A stretch of DNA of 64,000 bases. It comes from Chloroflexota bacterium. GTDB lineage: Bacteria > Chloroflexota > Anaerolineae > Anaerolineales > Anaerolineaceae. A model generated the notes under the pieces. The model had not been told where the DNA came from. It made no database searches and saw nothing but the letters and a program-made list of their open reading frames with translations. A program made the translations under genes and the position numbers. Below, piece by piece: positions 35,609-43,521 of the stretch. The DNA lies in the NCBI GenBank assembly GCA_016887485.1, contig CP069394.1:2653303-2717302 (forward strand), written 5' to 3'. Each line of letters starts with the position of its first letter. Position 1 is the first letter of the stretch.

Positions 35609-35751
35609 ACGTTCGCTACCCAGATTTTGTTAAATCGACCGCGAATTCACCTTATCCTACGTTTCGGTCGGTGTGAGAGTTTGTTTCCCTAATGTCCTTT
35701 TCAAATAATGGCGAGTTTTGCCAAAAAGACAATAGCGTACTTTGGGCAGCA

Positions 35752-35848
35752 CGCGGAATGGTCCTTTATTAACGTGTATGGACTTCCGCGTCCATTCGCA
35801 CTTGGTAATTATTTTATGAGTTTCATTCATTTGACCGCAAGAGGTCAA
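35752..35848 (+). promoter_or_regulatory. rho: Structured leader of rho: two RNA hairpins
   Basis: The larger hairpin pairs CGCGGAA (35752-35758) and GTCC (35761-35764) with GGAC TTCCGCG (35780-35790), with a two-base bulge and a 15-base loop. The second pairs TTGACC (35831-35836) with GGTCAA (35843-35848) and is followed by TTTAAT. Rho is known to autoregulate in other bacteria by terminating in its own leader. A similar role here is inference. No gene in the 486-base gap between ftsK and rho is supported. Confidence 0.5.
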
Positions 35849-35901
35849 TTTAATCCGTTACGCATTTTGGAGATATTTAAGAAGAAGAGAATAATAAGGT
35901 T

Positions 35902-37176
35902 ATGGATATTTTAGGTTTAGAAAAGAAAACGTTAACTGAATTACGATCAATTGCGAAGGACATGGGGCTCCCCCGACCGATGCGCAGCAAGAAGGAATCC
36001 CTGATCCTGGAACTCGCCAGGGCAATCGGCGAATCGGAAGGCCTTGAAATTCGCGGTGGTGTCCTTGAGATCATGAATGAGGGCATCGGCTTCCTGCGCC
36101 AGGACTACCGGGTGGGGTCGGAAGACGTCTATGTTTCCCAGGCCCAACTGCGCCGATATGAGCTGCGCTCCGGTGATATGGTCATCGGGCATGTGCGCCC
36201 TCCGCGGGAATCCGAGCGTCATTATGGCCTATTGAAAGTGGAATACATCAACGGCCTCAGCCCGGATGAAGCTCGTAAACGACCCCGTTTTGAAAAACTC
36301 ACTCCCATTTTCCCAGACCAACGTTTTAATCTTGAATACGACCCCCAGGTCCTTTCAACCCGGATCATTAATTTGATTGCACCGATCGGCCGCGGCCAGC
36401 GCGGGATGATCGTTTCTCCCCCAAAGGCCGGCAAGACCACGATCCTCAAAGAGATCGCAAATGCCATTTCCGCCAATCATCCTGATGTCTGGCAGATCAT
36501 GTCCCTGATTGGCGAACGGCCGGAAGAGGTGACAGATATGGACCGGTCTGTGGATGCTGAAGTGGTTGCCTCCACCTTTGATGAACCGGTCACCGCTCAT
36601 GTGCGCATGGCAGAGATCGCTTTAGACCGAGCGAAGCGGCTTGTCGAATCAGGCCTCGATGTGGTAATCTTGATGGACTCATTAACAAGGTTGGCTCGGG
36701 CTTATAACCTCGTGGTCAATCCATCCGGACGTACGCTCTCCGGTGGCTTGGACCCCTCAGCCCTTTACCCGCCGAAACGCTTCTTTGGTGCAGCTCGGAA
36801 TTTGGAAGAGGGTGGCTCCCTTTCGATCATCGCAACGTCGCTGATCGATACCGGTTCCCGCCTGGACGATGTCGTCTACGAAGAATTCAAGGGCACCGGT
36901 AACATGGAATTGCACCTCTCCCGCCGCTTGCAAGAGCGTCGAACTTTCCCGGCTATTGACATTGAACGTTCGTCTACCCGCCGTGAAGACCTGCTCCTTG
37001 GCCCTGATATTCTGAAACGTGCCTGGCTGATGCGCCGGATGTATTTGCAAATGATCAGTGCACCGCCTCAGGGCGCCGGTATGGATATCGCCGTTGCAAC
37101 CGAAGCGGTTGTCCAGCAAGTCGCACGGGCAAAAACCAACCTTGAATTTCTAGAGACTTTGAACGGAGAAGTCTAA
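35902..37176 (+). CDS. rho: Transcription termination factor Rho
   Basis: A 424-residue hexameric RNA helicase. It has a Rho_N helix-hairpin region (LTELRSIAKDMGLPRPMRSK), a cold-shock-like RNA-binding fold (residues of about 50-118, GIGFLRQDYRVGSEDVYVSQ) and a RecA-type motor with Walker A SPPKAGKTT (K178), VILMDSLTRLARAYN and the Q/R-loop region. Length and domain order are normal. The N-terminus lacks the long insertions seen in some high-GC bacteria. A long structured leader precedes it, and the LysM/M23 gene follows after 14 bases, so the two may be co-transcribed. Confidence 0.97.
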   Translation: MDILGLEKKTLTELRSIAKDMGLPRPMRSKKESLILELARAIGESEGLEIRGGVLEIMNEGIGFLRQDYRVGSEDVYVSQAQLRRYELRSGDMVIGHVRPPRESERHYGLLKVEYINGLSPDEARKRPRFEKLTPIFPDQRFNLEYDPQVLSTRIINLIAPIGRGQRGMIVSPPKAGKTTILKEIANAISANHPDVWQIMSLIGERPEEVTDMDRSVDAEVVASTFDEPVTAHVRMAEIALDRAKRLVESGLDVVILMDSLTRLARAYNLVVNPSGRTLSGGLDPSALYPPKRFFGAARNLEEGGSLSIIATSLIDTGSRLDDVVYEEFKGTGNMELHLSRRLQERRTFPAIDIERSSTRREDLLLGPDILKRAWLMRRMYLQMISAPPQGAGMDIAVATEAVVQQVARAKTNLEFLETLNGEV

Positions 37177-37190
37177 AACGAAATTTCGAG

Positions 37191-38294
37191 GTGAAAACTT
37201 TGGAAAATTCATCACAAGAAAAACAACCCGAAAATAAATCTCGGGACGCTCAATTTTGGCTTTCCTGGGCAGCGACAATTGTTCTTGTCGCTGTTCTGGT
37301 ATCCGTTCTATATTGGCAGCCGATTCTCGCCCGTCAGTTGGACGAGCAGCAAACCACCGCTGTGGATATTGGTCCTGTTGCGGATGTCTCATCAGAAGCC
37401 TTGGCCAATATGCCGTATTTCGCAGTGGAAGAATCAGATACCTATCTCCTGCGCCATCCCGAAACCCAAACCATTGCCCCCACTCGGCCTCGAAGCCAGC
37501 CGGTGTCCTATACGGTGGAATTGGGCGATGCCATCTTCAGCATTGCCTCAAAATATAATATTTCACCGGAATCGCTGCTTTGGTCCAACTATGATGTCCT
37601 GAAAGACGATCCGCACTCCATTCGAGTGGGACAAATTTTAACCATTCCCCCGACGGACGGGATTCTCTATGAATGGCAGGAAGGGGACACGGTTGAAACG
37701 GTGGCTGCTGAGTTTGAGGCGGAGGTTAATGATATTCTCAACTGGTCCGGCAATGGCCTGGACCTGACCGACCCTCAAATTGATGCCGGCGATGTGGTTA
37801 TGATCCCGGGCGGTCAGCGCGAGTTCCAACAGTGGGTCGTGCCGACCTATTCCGTTGGCGGTGATGGGGTGCTTTCCAACCTCCCATCCAACTGTTCGCT
37901 CACGGATAACAGCTACTATTATTACGGCACCGGTTTCTTCATCTGGCCCGCCGCCAATCATTACCTTTCCGGGAATGACTATTGGTCCGGCCACCTGGCG
38001 ATTGATATTGCCGCTGGGACGGGGATGCCGATTTATGCGGGTGACTCCGGCATTGTGACCTACGCTGGCTGGAACAGCAATGGGTATGGATATGTGGTCA
38101 TGATTGATCACCTGAACGGATATTCCACACTCTATGCCCACTTGAGCGTCGTCAATGTGTCCTGTGGCTCAGGTGTCTATCAGGGTCAGATGATCGGGAA
38201 TGCCGGTTCCACCGGTAACTCCACCGGCCCTCACTTGCACTTTGAAGTTCGCTATCTGGGCGGTTTCCTCAATCCGTGGACCGTTTTGCCCTGA
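37191..38294 (+). CDS. Membrane-anchored LysM/M23 peptidoglycan hydrolase
   Basis: A 367-residue protein. A short cytoplasmic N-terminus is followed by one transmembrane helix (FWLSWAATIVLVAVLVSVLY) that serves as signal anchor. Two LysM-like modules follow (YTVELGDAIFSIASKYNISP near residue 105 and YEWQEGDTVETVAAEF near 160). The C-terminal M23 (LytM) endopeptidase has HLAIDIAAGTGMP (zinc His and Asp) and the HLHFE motif. It should cut peptide bridges in peptidoglycan. The start is GTG 37191. TTG 37200, with GAGGTG five to six bases before it, is an equally good choice. Confidence 0.92.
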   Translation: MKTLENSSQEKQPENKSRDAQFWLSWAATIVLVAVLVSVLYWQPILARQLDEQQTTAVDIGPVADVSSEALANMPYFAVEESDTYLLRHPETQTIAPTRPRSQPVSYTVELGDAIFSIASKYNISPESLLWSNYDVLKDDPHSIRVGQILTIPPTDGILYEWQEGDTVETVAAEFEAEVNDILNWSGNGLDLTDPQIDAGDVVMIPGGQREFQQWVVPTYSVGGDGVLSNLPSNCSLTDNSYYYYGTGFFIWPAANHYLSGNDYWSGHLAIDIAAGTGMPIYAGDSGIVTYAGWNSNGYGYVVMIDHLNGYSTLYAHLSVVNVSCGSGVYQGQMIGNAGSTGNSTGPHLHFEVRYLGGFLNPWTVLP

Positions 38295-38305
38295 TCGAAT
38301 TATGA

Positions 38306-38311
38306 TATAAT
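38306..38311 (+). promoter_or_regulatory. Candidate -10 box of the tRNA-Arg gene
   Basis: TATAAT lies 13 bases before the mature tRNA 5' end. No convincing -35 is seen (TTTTGC or TTGCCC at short spacing), so the tRNA may also be read from upstream. Confidence 0.35.
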
Positions 38312-38324
38312 CGCATTCCAGAAT

Positions 38325-38398
38325 GCTCCAGTGGCTCAAATGGATAGAGCAAGGCACTCCTAACGCCTAGGTTGGGGGTTCGAGTCCCTCCTGGAGCA
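38325..38398 (+). tRNA. tRNA-Arg(CCU)
   Basis: A 74-base cloverleaf: the 7-bp acceptor GCTCCAG/CTGGAGC with discriminator A. The D-arm contains GGCTC...GAGC, the anticodon loop is CTCCTAA (anticodon CCU, reads AGG), the T-arm GGGGGTTCGAGTCCCTC has the normal TTCGA loop. CCA is not encoded and must be added. Confidence 0.95.
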
Positions 38399-38411
38399 TC
38401 ACTTAAAATCA

Positions 38412-38438
38412 AAAAGCGCCCGAATTTCGGGCGCTTTT
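38412..38438. terminator. Bidirectional terminator between tRNA-Arg and the 38462 gene
   Basis: A 9-bp core stem AGCGCCCGA/TCGGGCGCT is flanked by As on the left and Ts on the right, so it can terminate both the tRNA transcript (plus) and the minus-strand gene. Confidence 0.85.
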
Positions 38439-38461
38439 GTTATCTAATTTTGGGTTCCTGG

Positions 38462-38848
38462 TTACCAATCCAGGTCGTTATCATCAAAATCCAGGTCGAA
38501 ATCCTCTGTGTCATCTTCGTCATCCTCAGGATCACGGCGGACCCAGAGCACTAACAGGTCACCATCAGCGGAGTCAACTGACTGGGCGGCCACAATCGGG
38601 ACTTCACGAGTCAAACCGATGGGATCACGGTATTCAAGGAACATTGTGGTTTTATTGGCCCAGGCCTTGTGACAGCGTTCCAACAGGGCGTCTCCATTAA
38701 AGGTGCGCAGGGTGGTTCGGGCGGTGTCATACAGGTATGGACCTTCGCTCAGGCCAGCCGTCCAGCCGTTCATGCCCATAATAATGTCGGTTTCGACGGA
38801 GTCAAAATTTGGCGTAGGGCCTTCAATGATTGTAATTTTATTATCCAT
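38462..38848 (-). CDS. Small acidic-tailed protein of unknown function
   Basis: About 128 residues, soluble. The first 90 residues look like a compact α/β domain (TIIEGPTPNFD, TTLRTFNGDALLERCHKAW, KTTMFLEYRD) and the last 30 are extremely acidic, ending in an aromatic residue (DFDLDFDDNDLDW). No catalytic motif and no named family are recognised. The arrangement suggests a regulatory or chaperone-like protein, but that is only a guess. ATG 38848 has AGGA eight bases upstream, while the in-frame codon at 38878 has none. Confidence 0.72.
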   Translation of the reverse strand: MDNKITIIEGPTPNFDSVETDIIMGMNGWTAGLSEGPYLYDTARTTLRTFNGDALLERCHKAWANKTTMFLEYRDPIGLTREVPIVAAQSVDSADGDLLVLWVRRDPEDDEDDTEDFDLDFDDNDLDW

Positions 38849-38941
38849 TCTTCTCATCCTCGATGAGCATATTACCACATTAAATGGTGTCAGGCTAGAT
38901 GTTTTAGAATGGCATTTGACGAGTGTTTTTTCCTTTATTTT

Positions 38942-40303
38942 CTAGGGCGTGGTGGTGTTATAGAACCAGTCGTAGGAATAGAATCCGCCTATTATTGATT
39001 CCAACCGGATCGAGATCATGCTCTCCCCGGCAAGCTCTGCGGGGATGTTGAAGGTCTTAGAGAAAGCTCCTCCTTCGGCGGAGGTGAAGGTGGTAACTTC
39101 AATGCCGTTCACACCCTGGGTCCACATCTTGCCCATCATGACCGTCCAATCAAAACCGGGTGGGAAGTTATTGGTGAGGATGGTTACCTTGCTCCCTTCA
39201 ACAACGGCAGTGATCGAGATGGTGGGAATGCCGGTGTAGGCGGGGAGACCGGTTGTTGGAGTGGTGCCAGTGGAGGGAGAAGGTGCTGCGTCCGGGCTGT
39301 TATAGAACCAGTCATAGGAATAGAAGTAGTTATCTGCTGTTTGCAGCCGAATGGCGATTTGATAGTCACCATAGAGTTCTTCGGGAATGTCGAAGGTCTT
39401 CTCGAAGCTGCCGCCTGCACCCGAATTGATCGTGGTCACCAGGATGCCGCCCACGCCACGGGTGCCGATCTTGCCCATCAGGACCATGAATTCCTTGTTG
39501 GCGGGGTAGTTATAGGTTTGGATGGTGACGTCTTCATCCTCGGTGACATCCAAAATGGAAATGGTTGGGATACCGGTGTAATAGGTGGTGGTCACACCGC
39601 CCATGCCGCCGCTGGCCCCAACGAAGTTCTGGAACCAGGTATAGAGAACCAGGCTGCTGTCATCAGATTCGTACCGGATAGCGATTTTCTCATCATCTGC
39701 CAGGCTGGGCGGAATCTCAAAGGACTCGGTAACGTTACCAGTTGATCCGGCGTTCACTGTGCCAACCTCAATGCCGCCGACGCCCTGGGTGCCGTAAACG
39801 CCCATTAGAACGGTGAAATCTTCGTTGGCGGGCAGGTTGGTCGCCTTGACGGAAACCGTCTCACCGGAGATCACTGAAGTGGCCGCGATTGCCGCGCCAA
39901 GGGCGACATCTTCCAGTTCAACCCCGCCGGTATGGTTACCGTAGTCGGTGTTATAGAACCAATCATAGGCATAATAGCCACCCCAGGCGGATTCCAGCCG
40001 GATGGCGATCAGTGATTCAGGATAGAGCGCCGGTGGAATTGGGAAGGTCAGTTTGAGGCTGCCGCCTTCGCCGGAATTAACTGTCCCGATCAGGATGCCA
40101 TCCACGCCTTTGGTGCCAAACAAGCCCATGCGGACTTCAAAATCCAGGTTAGCCGGGAAGTTATAAGTCACGATGGTGACCTTATCATTTGCTGTGACGC
40201 CCTGGATGGAAGTGGTGGGGATCGTCAACGCCTGCGCTGGTCCGTTAATGACCAGCACGAGGGCAATCATTGCAAGGATTGATATAACCGTGAGTTTTTT
40301 CAT
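38942..40303 (-). CDS. Secreted protein made of four repeats of a novel-looking ~90-residue module
   Basis: A 453-residue protein: signal peptide (residues 1-25, cut after AQA), then four tandem β-rich repeats at about 27-118, 138-226, 244-335 and 357-449. Each carries the order ANxxFxVxMGxxGTxGVxGI, then a Gly/Ser turn (NSGxGG), FxIPxxL, IAIRxES and an ending Y-x-Y-D-W-F-Y-N (copy two ends YTWFQN). Linkers are short and Ser/Thr/Gly/Pro-rich. No enzyme motif or sortase/anchor signal is seen, so it is probably a free or surface-associated binding protein. I do not recognise the repeat family by name. Confidence 0.82.
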   Translation of the reverse strand: MKKLTVISILAMIALVLVINGPAQALTIPTTSIQGVTANDKVTIVTYNFPANLDFEVRMGLFGTKGVDGILIGTVNSGEGGSLKLTFPIPPALYPESLIAIRLESAWGGYYAYDWFYNTDYGNHTGGVELEDVALGAAIAATSVISGETVSVKATNLPANEDFTVLMGVYGTQGVGGIEVGTVNAGSTGNVTESFEIPPSLADDEKIAIRYESDDSSLVLYTWFQNFVGASGGMGGVTTTYYTGIPTISILDVTEDEDVTIQTYNYPANKEFMVLMGKIGTRGVGGILVTTINSGAGGSFEKTFDIPEELYGDYQIAIRLQTADNYFYSYDWFYNSPDAAPSPSTGTTPTTGLPAYTGIPTISITAVVEGSKVTILTNNFPPGFDWTVMMGKMWTQGVNGIEVTTFTSAEGGAFSKTFNIPAELAGESMISIRLESIIGGFYSYDWFYNTTTP

Positions 40304-40331
40304 TTCTTCATCCTTTTGTTAGATGCTGCTT

Positions 40332-41129
40332 TTAATTTATTATATTCAGGATTTCCTGAGTTAGAGATTGGAATTGACGGGTGGCCCGTGAATTGGGCGC
40401 ATAGAGCGAAATTGGGATCCCCGCCAACTGACTTTCGGGCAGTTTGATGTCACTGCCGATGACGGTCTTGAGGAGCAGGGATCGGTTATGTTCTTCAATT
40501 TGGGCGTGAACTCTTTTGTGGAGCTTGGCTCTTTGATCCAGCCTGGAGATCAACAGGCGGTATGTCAGTTTTGCATTGAACTTCTCCTGCGCATTTTTGA
40601 TCATCCGGTGCATGCTTTCTAGCGTCTGCAGGGAGAAATATTCACAAATCACCGGCAGGATTGCCAGATTGGCGCACGCCAGGGCGTTCACCGAGAGCAG
40701 AGTCAATCCAGGTGGGCAATCGAGGATGATGATGTCATAATCGGGAATGCCGTCACCCGCCAGGATGTCTTGCAGGCGTTGTTCACTGTTTTGCTTTTGT
40801 TGGAGGTCTTTGGATAATGCAGTCAGCGAAGTCTGGGCGGGAATCAGATTTAGGCCCTTGATCATTGTGGGTTTGATCAGGCTGGTGGGTGGGTAGGTGC
40901 CCTGGAAGAGGTCTGTTGTGGACCGTTTGACCCGGTTCAGATTGATCCCAAAGGATGCTGTCAGGTTGCCGGAAGGCGCTAAGTCCAACAGGAGGACATT
41001 CTTGCCAGATTGGGCCAGCCCGGCACCCAAACAGGCGGCCGTAGTGGTTTTGCCAACGCCGCCTTTCTGTTGGCAGAGAGCGATGATATAAGGCGATTGG
41101 GTTGGTTTTCCATCCATACCCGGGACCAT
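40332..41129 (-). CDS. ParA/Soj-family ATPase
   Basis: About 265 residues. The deviant Walker A is CQQKGGVGKTTTAACLG. The usual DxDPQ that follows is replaced by LLLDLAPSGNLTASFGI. Walker B is IIILDCPPGLTLLS. Members of this family position chromosomes, plasmids or protein clusters. No ParB or parS site is visible nearby, so it is an orphan ParA whose cargo is unknown. The start ATG 41129 has GGGAG seven bases upstream. The frame extends further upstream without a better site. Confidence 0.88.
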   Translation of the reverse strand: MVPGMDGKPTQSPYIIALCQQKGGVGKTTTAACLGAGLAQSGKNVLLLDLAPSGNLTASFGINLNRVKRSTTDLFQGTYPPTSLIKPTMIKGLNLIPAQTSLTALSKDLQQKQNSEQRLQDILAGDGIPDYDIIILDCPPGLTLLSVNALACANLAILPVICEYFSLQTLESMHRMIKNAQEKFNAKLTYRLLISRLDQRAKLHKRVHAQIEEHNRSLLLKTVIGSDIKLPESQLAGIPISLYAPNSRATRQFQSLTQEILNIIN

Positions 41130-41245
41130 CCGGTTACTCCCATAAGAGGCTTGAATATTAAGATTATACAGGAATCCATTCCCCACTTCAATGTGACCAT
41201 CTTTCTTTGAATTTGATAATGGTTCACCCTGTGTTGTTTAAATGA

Positions 41246-41275
41246 AAAAGCCGCCTGATTAATGAGACGGCTTTT
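41246..41275 (-). terminator. Terminator after the Hsp20 gene
   Basis: Stem AAAAGCCG(C)CT / AG(A)CGGCTTTT with an 8-base loop lies 13 bases after the stop of the Hsp20 gene. The arms end in A/T runs, so it is likely bidirectional. Confidence 0.8.
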
Positions 41276-41288
41276 CTTGCAGGGATGT

Positions 41289-41705
41289 TTATTTAGCTTT
41301 GACTTTGATCGTCCGTGGTTTGGCTTCTTCAGCCTTGGGGATGACGAGAGTCAGGACGCCATTTTCGAGGCTGGCTTCCACGTTGGCGGCATTCAACGGC
41401 ATGGGCAAAGTGATTACCCGATGGAATTTTCCGCCAGGGATTTCGGCCAAGAGGTAGTTAGTGCCTTCACCACGGTCGGTCTTGAGTTCGCCGGAGAGTG
41501 TGACAATCTCATTGACAATTTGAATATCAAGGTCATCCGCACTCACACCCGGTAGAAGGGCTTTGATGGTGAAGGCGTCGTTATCGGCGACTACATCAAT
41601 GGGGAAGGTCAGTTTAGAAGTGTAATTTTCATCCCAATCCCGCATGATTTCATCCAACATATGACGTCGATGGGCACGGCGAGCAGGTGTAACATATAAG
41701 GTCAT
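41289..41705 (-). CDS. Small heat shock protein (Hsp20/α-crystallin)
   Basis: About 138 residues. The α-crystallin domain runs from about residue 40 to 130, with the IKALLPGVSADDLDI strand pair and ENGVLTLVIPKAEEAKPRTI, the C-terminal conserved stretch that includes the GVLT turn. It forms oligomers that hold unfolded proteins during heat or oxidative stress. The I-x-I C-terminal tail reads TIKVK here. GGAGG lies five bases before ATG 41705. I do not see a CIRCE or HrcA box upstream. Confidence 0.93.
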   Translation of the reverse strand: MTLYVTPARRAHRRHMLDEIMRDWDENYTSKLTFPIDVVADNDAFTIKALLPGVSADDLDIQIVNEIVTLSGELKTDRGEGTNYLLAEIPGGKFHRVITLPMPLNAANVEASLENGVLTLVIPKAEEAKPRTIKVKAK

Positions 41706-41849
41706 TTTGTCCTCCATTAGGTTTCTGGTTTTCCAATCATCTTGATATTAATGCGTTTGTGTTAATGCTCTATAAGCGGAAAATTTGAGAAACATTAGAT
41801 TCCTTCTCCATTTGGTTGTTTTGGCCGTTTTTGTTACAATAACCGGAGC

Positions 41850-42581
41850 ATGAGATTTGATAAGAATGATAAGGTTAAGCTTAAAGGGCTTCTGATTAGC
41901 AGCTTCTTGATAATTCTAGCAGTAGCCAGTTTCTTCCTGCTCTATCACTATTACCTTTCGCCCAGTTCCCGGACTCGTAAAGTGGTGGAATTCATCCTGA
42001 ATCCGGATGAGTCCAGCAAACCGCAGTTTGAGGCGCTCTCCAGATGTGGTGATGCGCCCTTTGTGATGCCGACATCCGGGATGGTCGGTTTTATCTGGGG
42101 GGATTCGTTCCGGATTGGGCATCATCACACGGGGATTGATATCTTCGCAGGCACGGATGCCGGCCTGACGCCTGTTTATGTGGCTTATGACGGCTATTTG
42201 ACTCGGATGCCGGACTGGAAATCCTCGCTGATTATCCGAATTCCTGAGGATCCGCTCCAGCCTGACCGTCAGATTTGGACGTATTACACTCACCTGGCGG
42301 ATGTGGATGGAAATTCACTGATTGATGCCGCTTTCCCGGTGGGAACCGAAGAGATATTTGTGCCGGCTGGGACCTTCCTGGGTTTTCAGGGTAATTACTC
42401 TGGCACAGCGGGCAATCCCACAGGGGTACACCTGCATTTCTCAATTGTCCTGGATGATGGCGAGGGGCAGTTTCTCAATGAGCTTGAGATCAAGAATACG
42501 CTGGATCCCTCACCTTATTTCAACCTGACTTTGAACCAGGAGGACAATTCAGGCGATATCCCGACTTGTCAGGCCCCCTGA
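41850..42581 (+). CDS. Membrane-anchored M23 peptidase
   Basis: A 243-residue protein: an N-terminal signal anchor (LLISSFLIILAVASFFLLYHYY), then an extracytoplasmic M23 domain with HHHTGIDIFAGTD (HxxxD zinc ligands) and GVHLHFS (HxH). Unlike the LysM protein at 37191-38294 it carries no cell-wall binding modules. The domain lacks the Gly-rich loop before the second motif in its usual form (GTAGNPTGVHLHF), although the HxH itself is complete. It should be a peptidoglycan endopeptidase or a LytM-type regulator. The next gene starts 76 bases on. Confidence 0.85.
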   Translation: MRFDKNDKVKLKGLLISSFLIILAVASFFLLYHYYLSPSSRTRKVVEFILNPDESSKPQFEALSRCGDAPFVMPTSGMVGFIWGDSFRIGHHHTGIDIFAGTDAGLTPVYVAYDGYLTRMPDWKSSLIIRIPEDPLQPDRQIWTYYTHLADVDGNSLIDAAFPVGTEEIFVPAGTFLGFQGNYSGTAGNPTGVHLHFSIVLDDGEGQFLNELEIKNTLDPSPYFNLTLNQEDNSGDIPTCQAP

Positions 42582-42657
42582 GGCCGCATGTCTGGTGGAT
42601 TAATTGTATAATTAACCAAGTTTGGGCGGATGAATGGGTGCGAGAATGGAGGTTTTG

Positions 42658-43521
42658 ATGGACGCGATTTCCAACCATACCTATCTTGAAACCGAATATC
42701 CCGGTGTCGTGCTGGGCGCCATCCAATTGAAGGATGGGTTGATGATGGTTGATGCACCTTTTCGGGCAGAAGACCAGAGCGCCTGGCAGCAGGACCTGGC
42801 CCATCTGAAGACCGGCTCAAAGCGCCTGTTGGTGATGCTGGATTCTCATATCGACCGAACCCTGGGAGTCCGCGCACTGGAAACCGAGGTGATTGGACAG
42901 GAAAACTGTGTCCCGATCCTGCGCAGCCGCCCAGCCGCTTTTCGCAGCCAGGAAATGGATTCCGGCTCAGATTGGGAGCCATTCAGCCTGCCCGCCAATT
43001 TGCGCTGGGCCATTCCGGAATTTTCCTATTCGGATTCTCTGGAAATCTATTGGGATGACTTCCCGGTTGTCCTGGAACATCATTTGGGCTCACATGTGGG
43101 GGGCACATGGCTAAGGGTGGTGGGTGATTCGGTGGTATTCATCGGTGATGCCGTCGTTACCAACCAACCGCCTTTTTTGGGCTATGCTGATTTGGAAGCC
43201 TGGATTGCGGATTTGGAAATGCTGATGTCAGATGACTACAAAGGTTATAAAATAGTCACCAGCCGCAGTGCGGTTGTCCGCTCACGGTCTATTGAGAAAA
43301 TGCGCAATTTCCTTGAGAAAATCCGGAATAAGATGGAAGCCTTCGCTGCTCACCCTGGCGATACCGAAGACCTGCTCAAAGAAGTACCGGGCCTATTGAG
43401 GGGATTGAACTTCAACAAGGGTCTCACCCAGCGGTACCACAACCGCCTGGCCTGGGGCCTGGAGCAATATTATAAGAGGCATTACCTTCACATTGAAGAT
43501 GAACAAAAAGGAGAGAATTAA
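42658..43521 (+). CDS. MBL-fold protein with incomplete zinc ligands
   Basis: About 287 residues. The fold matches metallo-β-lactamase hydrolases (HTYLETEYPGVVLGAIQLKDG, then LEHHLGSHVGGTWLRVVGDSVVFIGDAVV), but the first motif HxHxDH reads D62-S-H64-I-D66-R67, so two of four ligands are gone. It may bind one metal or act as a non-catalytic protein. A helical C-terminal domain follows (FLEKIRNKMEAFAAH). ATG 42658 is chosen for GGAGG at five bases. In-frame ATGs at 42634 and 42646 are weaker. The stop overlaps the asparaginase start by one base. Confidence 0.78.
   Translation: MDAISNHTYLETEYPGVVLGAIQLKDGLMMVDAPFRAEDQSAWQQDLAHLKTGSKRLLVMLDSHIDRTLGVRALETEVIGQENCVPILRSRPAAFRSQEMDSGSDWEPFSLPANLRWAIPEFSYSDSLEIYWDDFPVVLEHHLGSHVGGTWLRVVGDSVVFIGDAVVTNQPPFLGYADLEAWIADLEMLMSDDYKGYKIVTSRSAVVRSRSIEKMRNFLEKIRNKMEAFAAHPGDTEDLLKEVPGLLRGLNFNKGLTQRYHNRLAWGLEQYYKRHYLHIEDEQKGEN

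Noticed and set aside
35708..35914. 68-residue frame in the rho leader, overlapping the rho start
   Set aside because: No ribosome site, and it covers the hairpins of the leader. It is more likely untranslated RNA.
38325..38398. tRNA-Arg(CCU) as an attachment site for an integrated element
   Set aside because: No integrase, no repeated 3' tRNA fragment and no change of composition are found in the next several kilobases.
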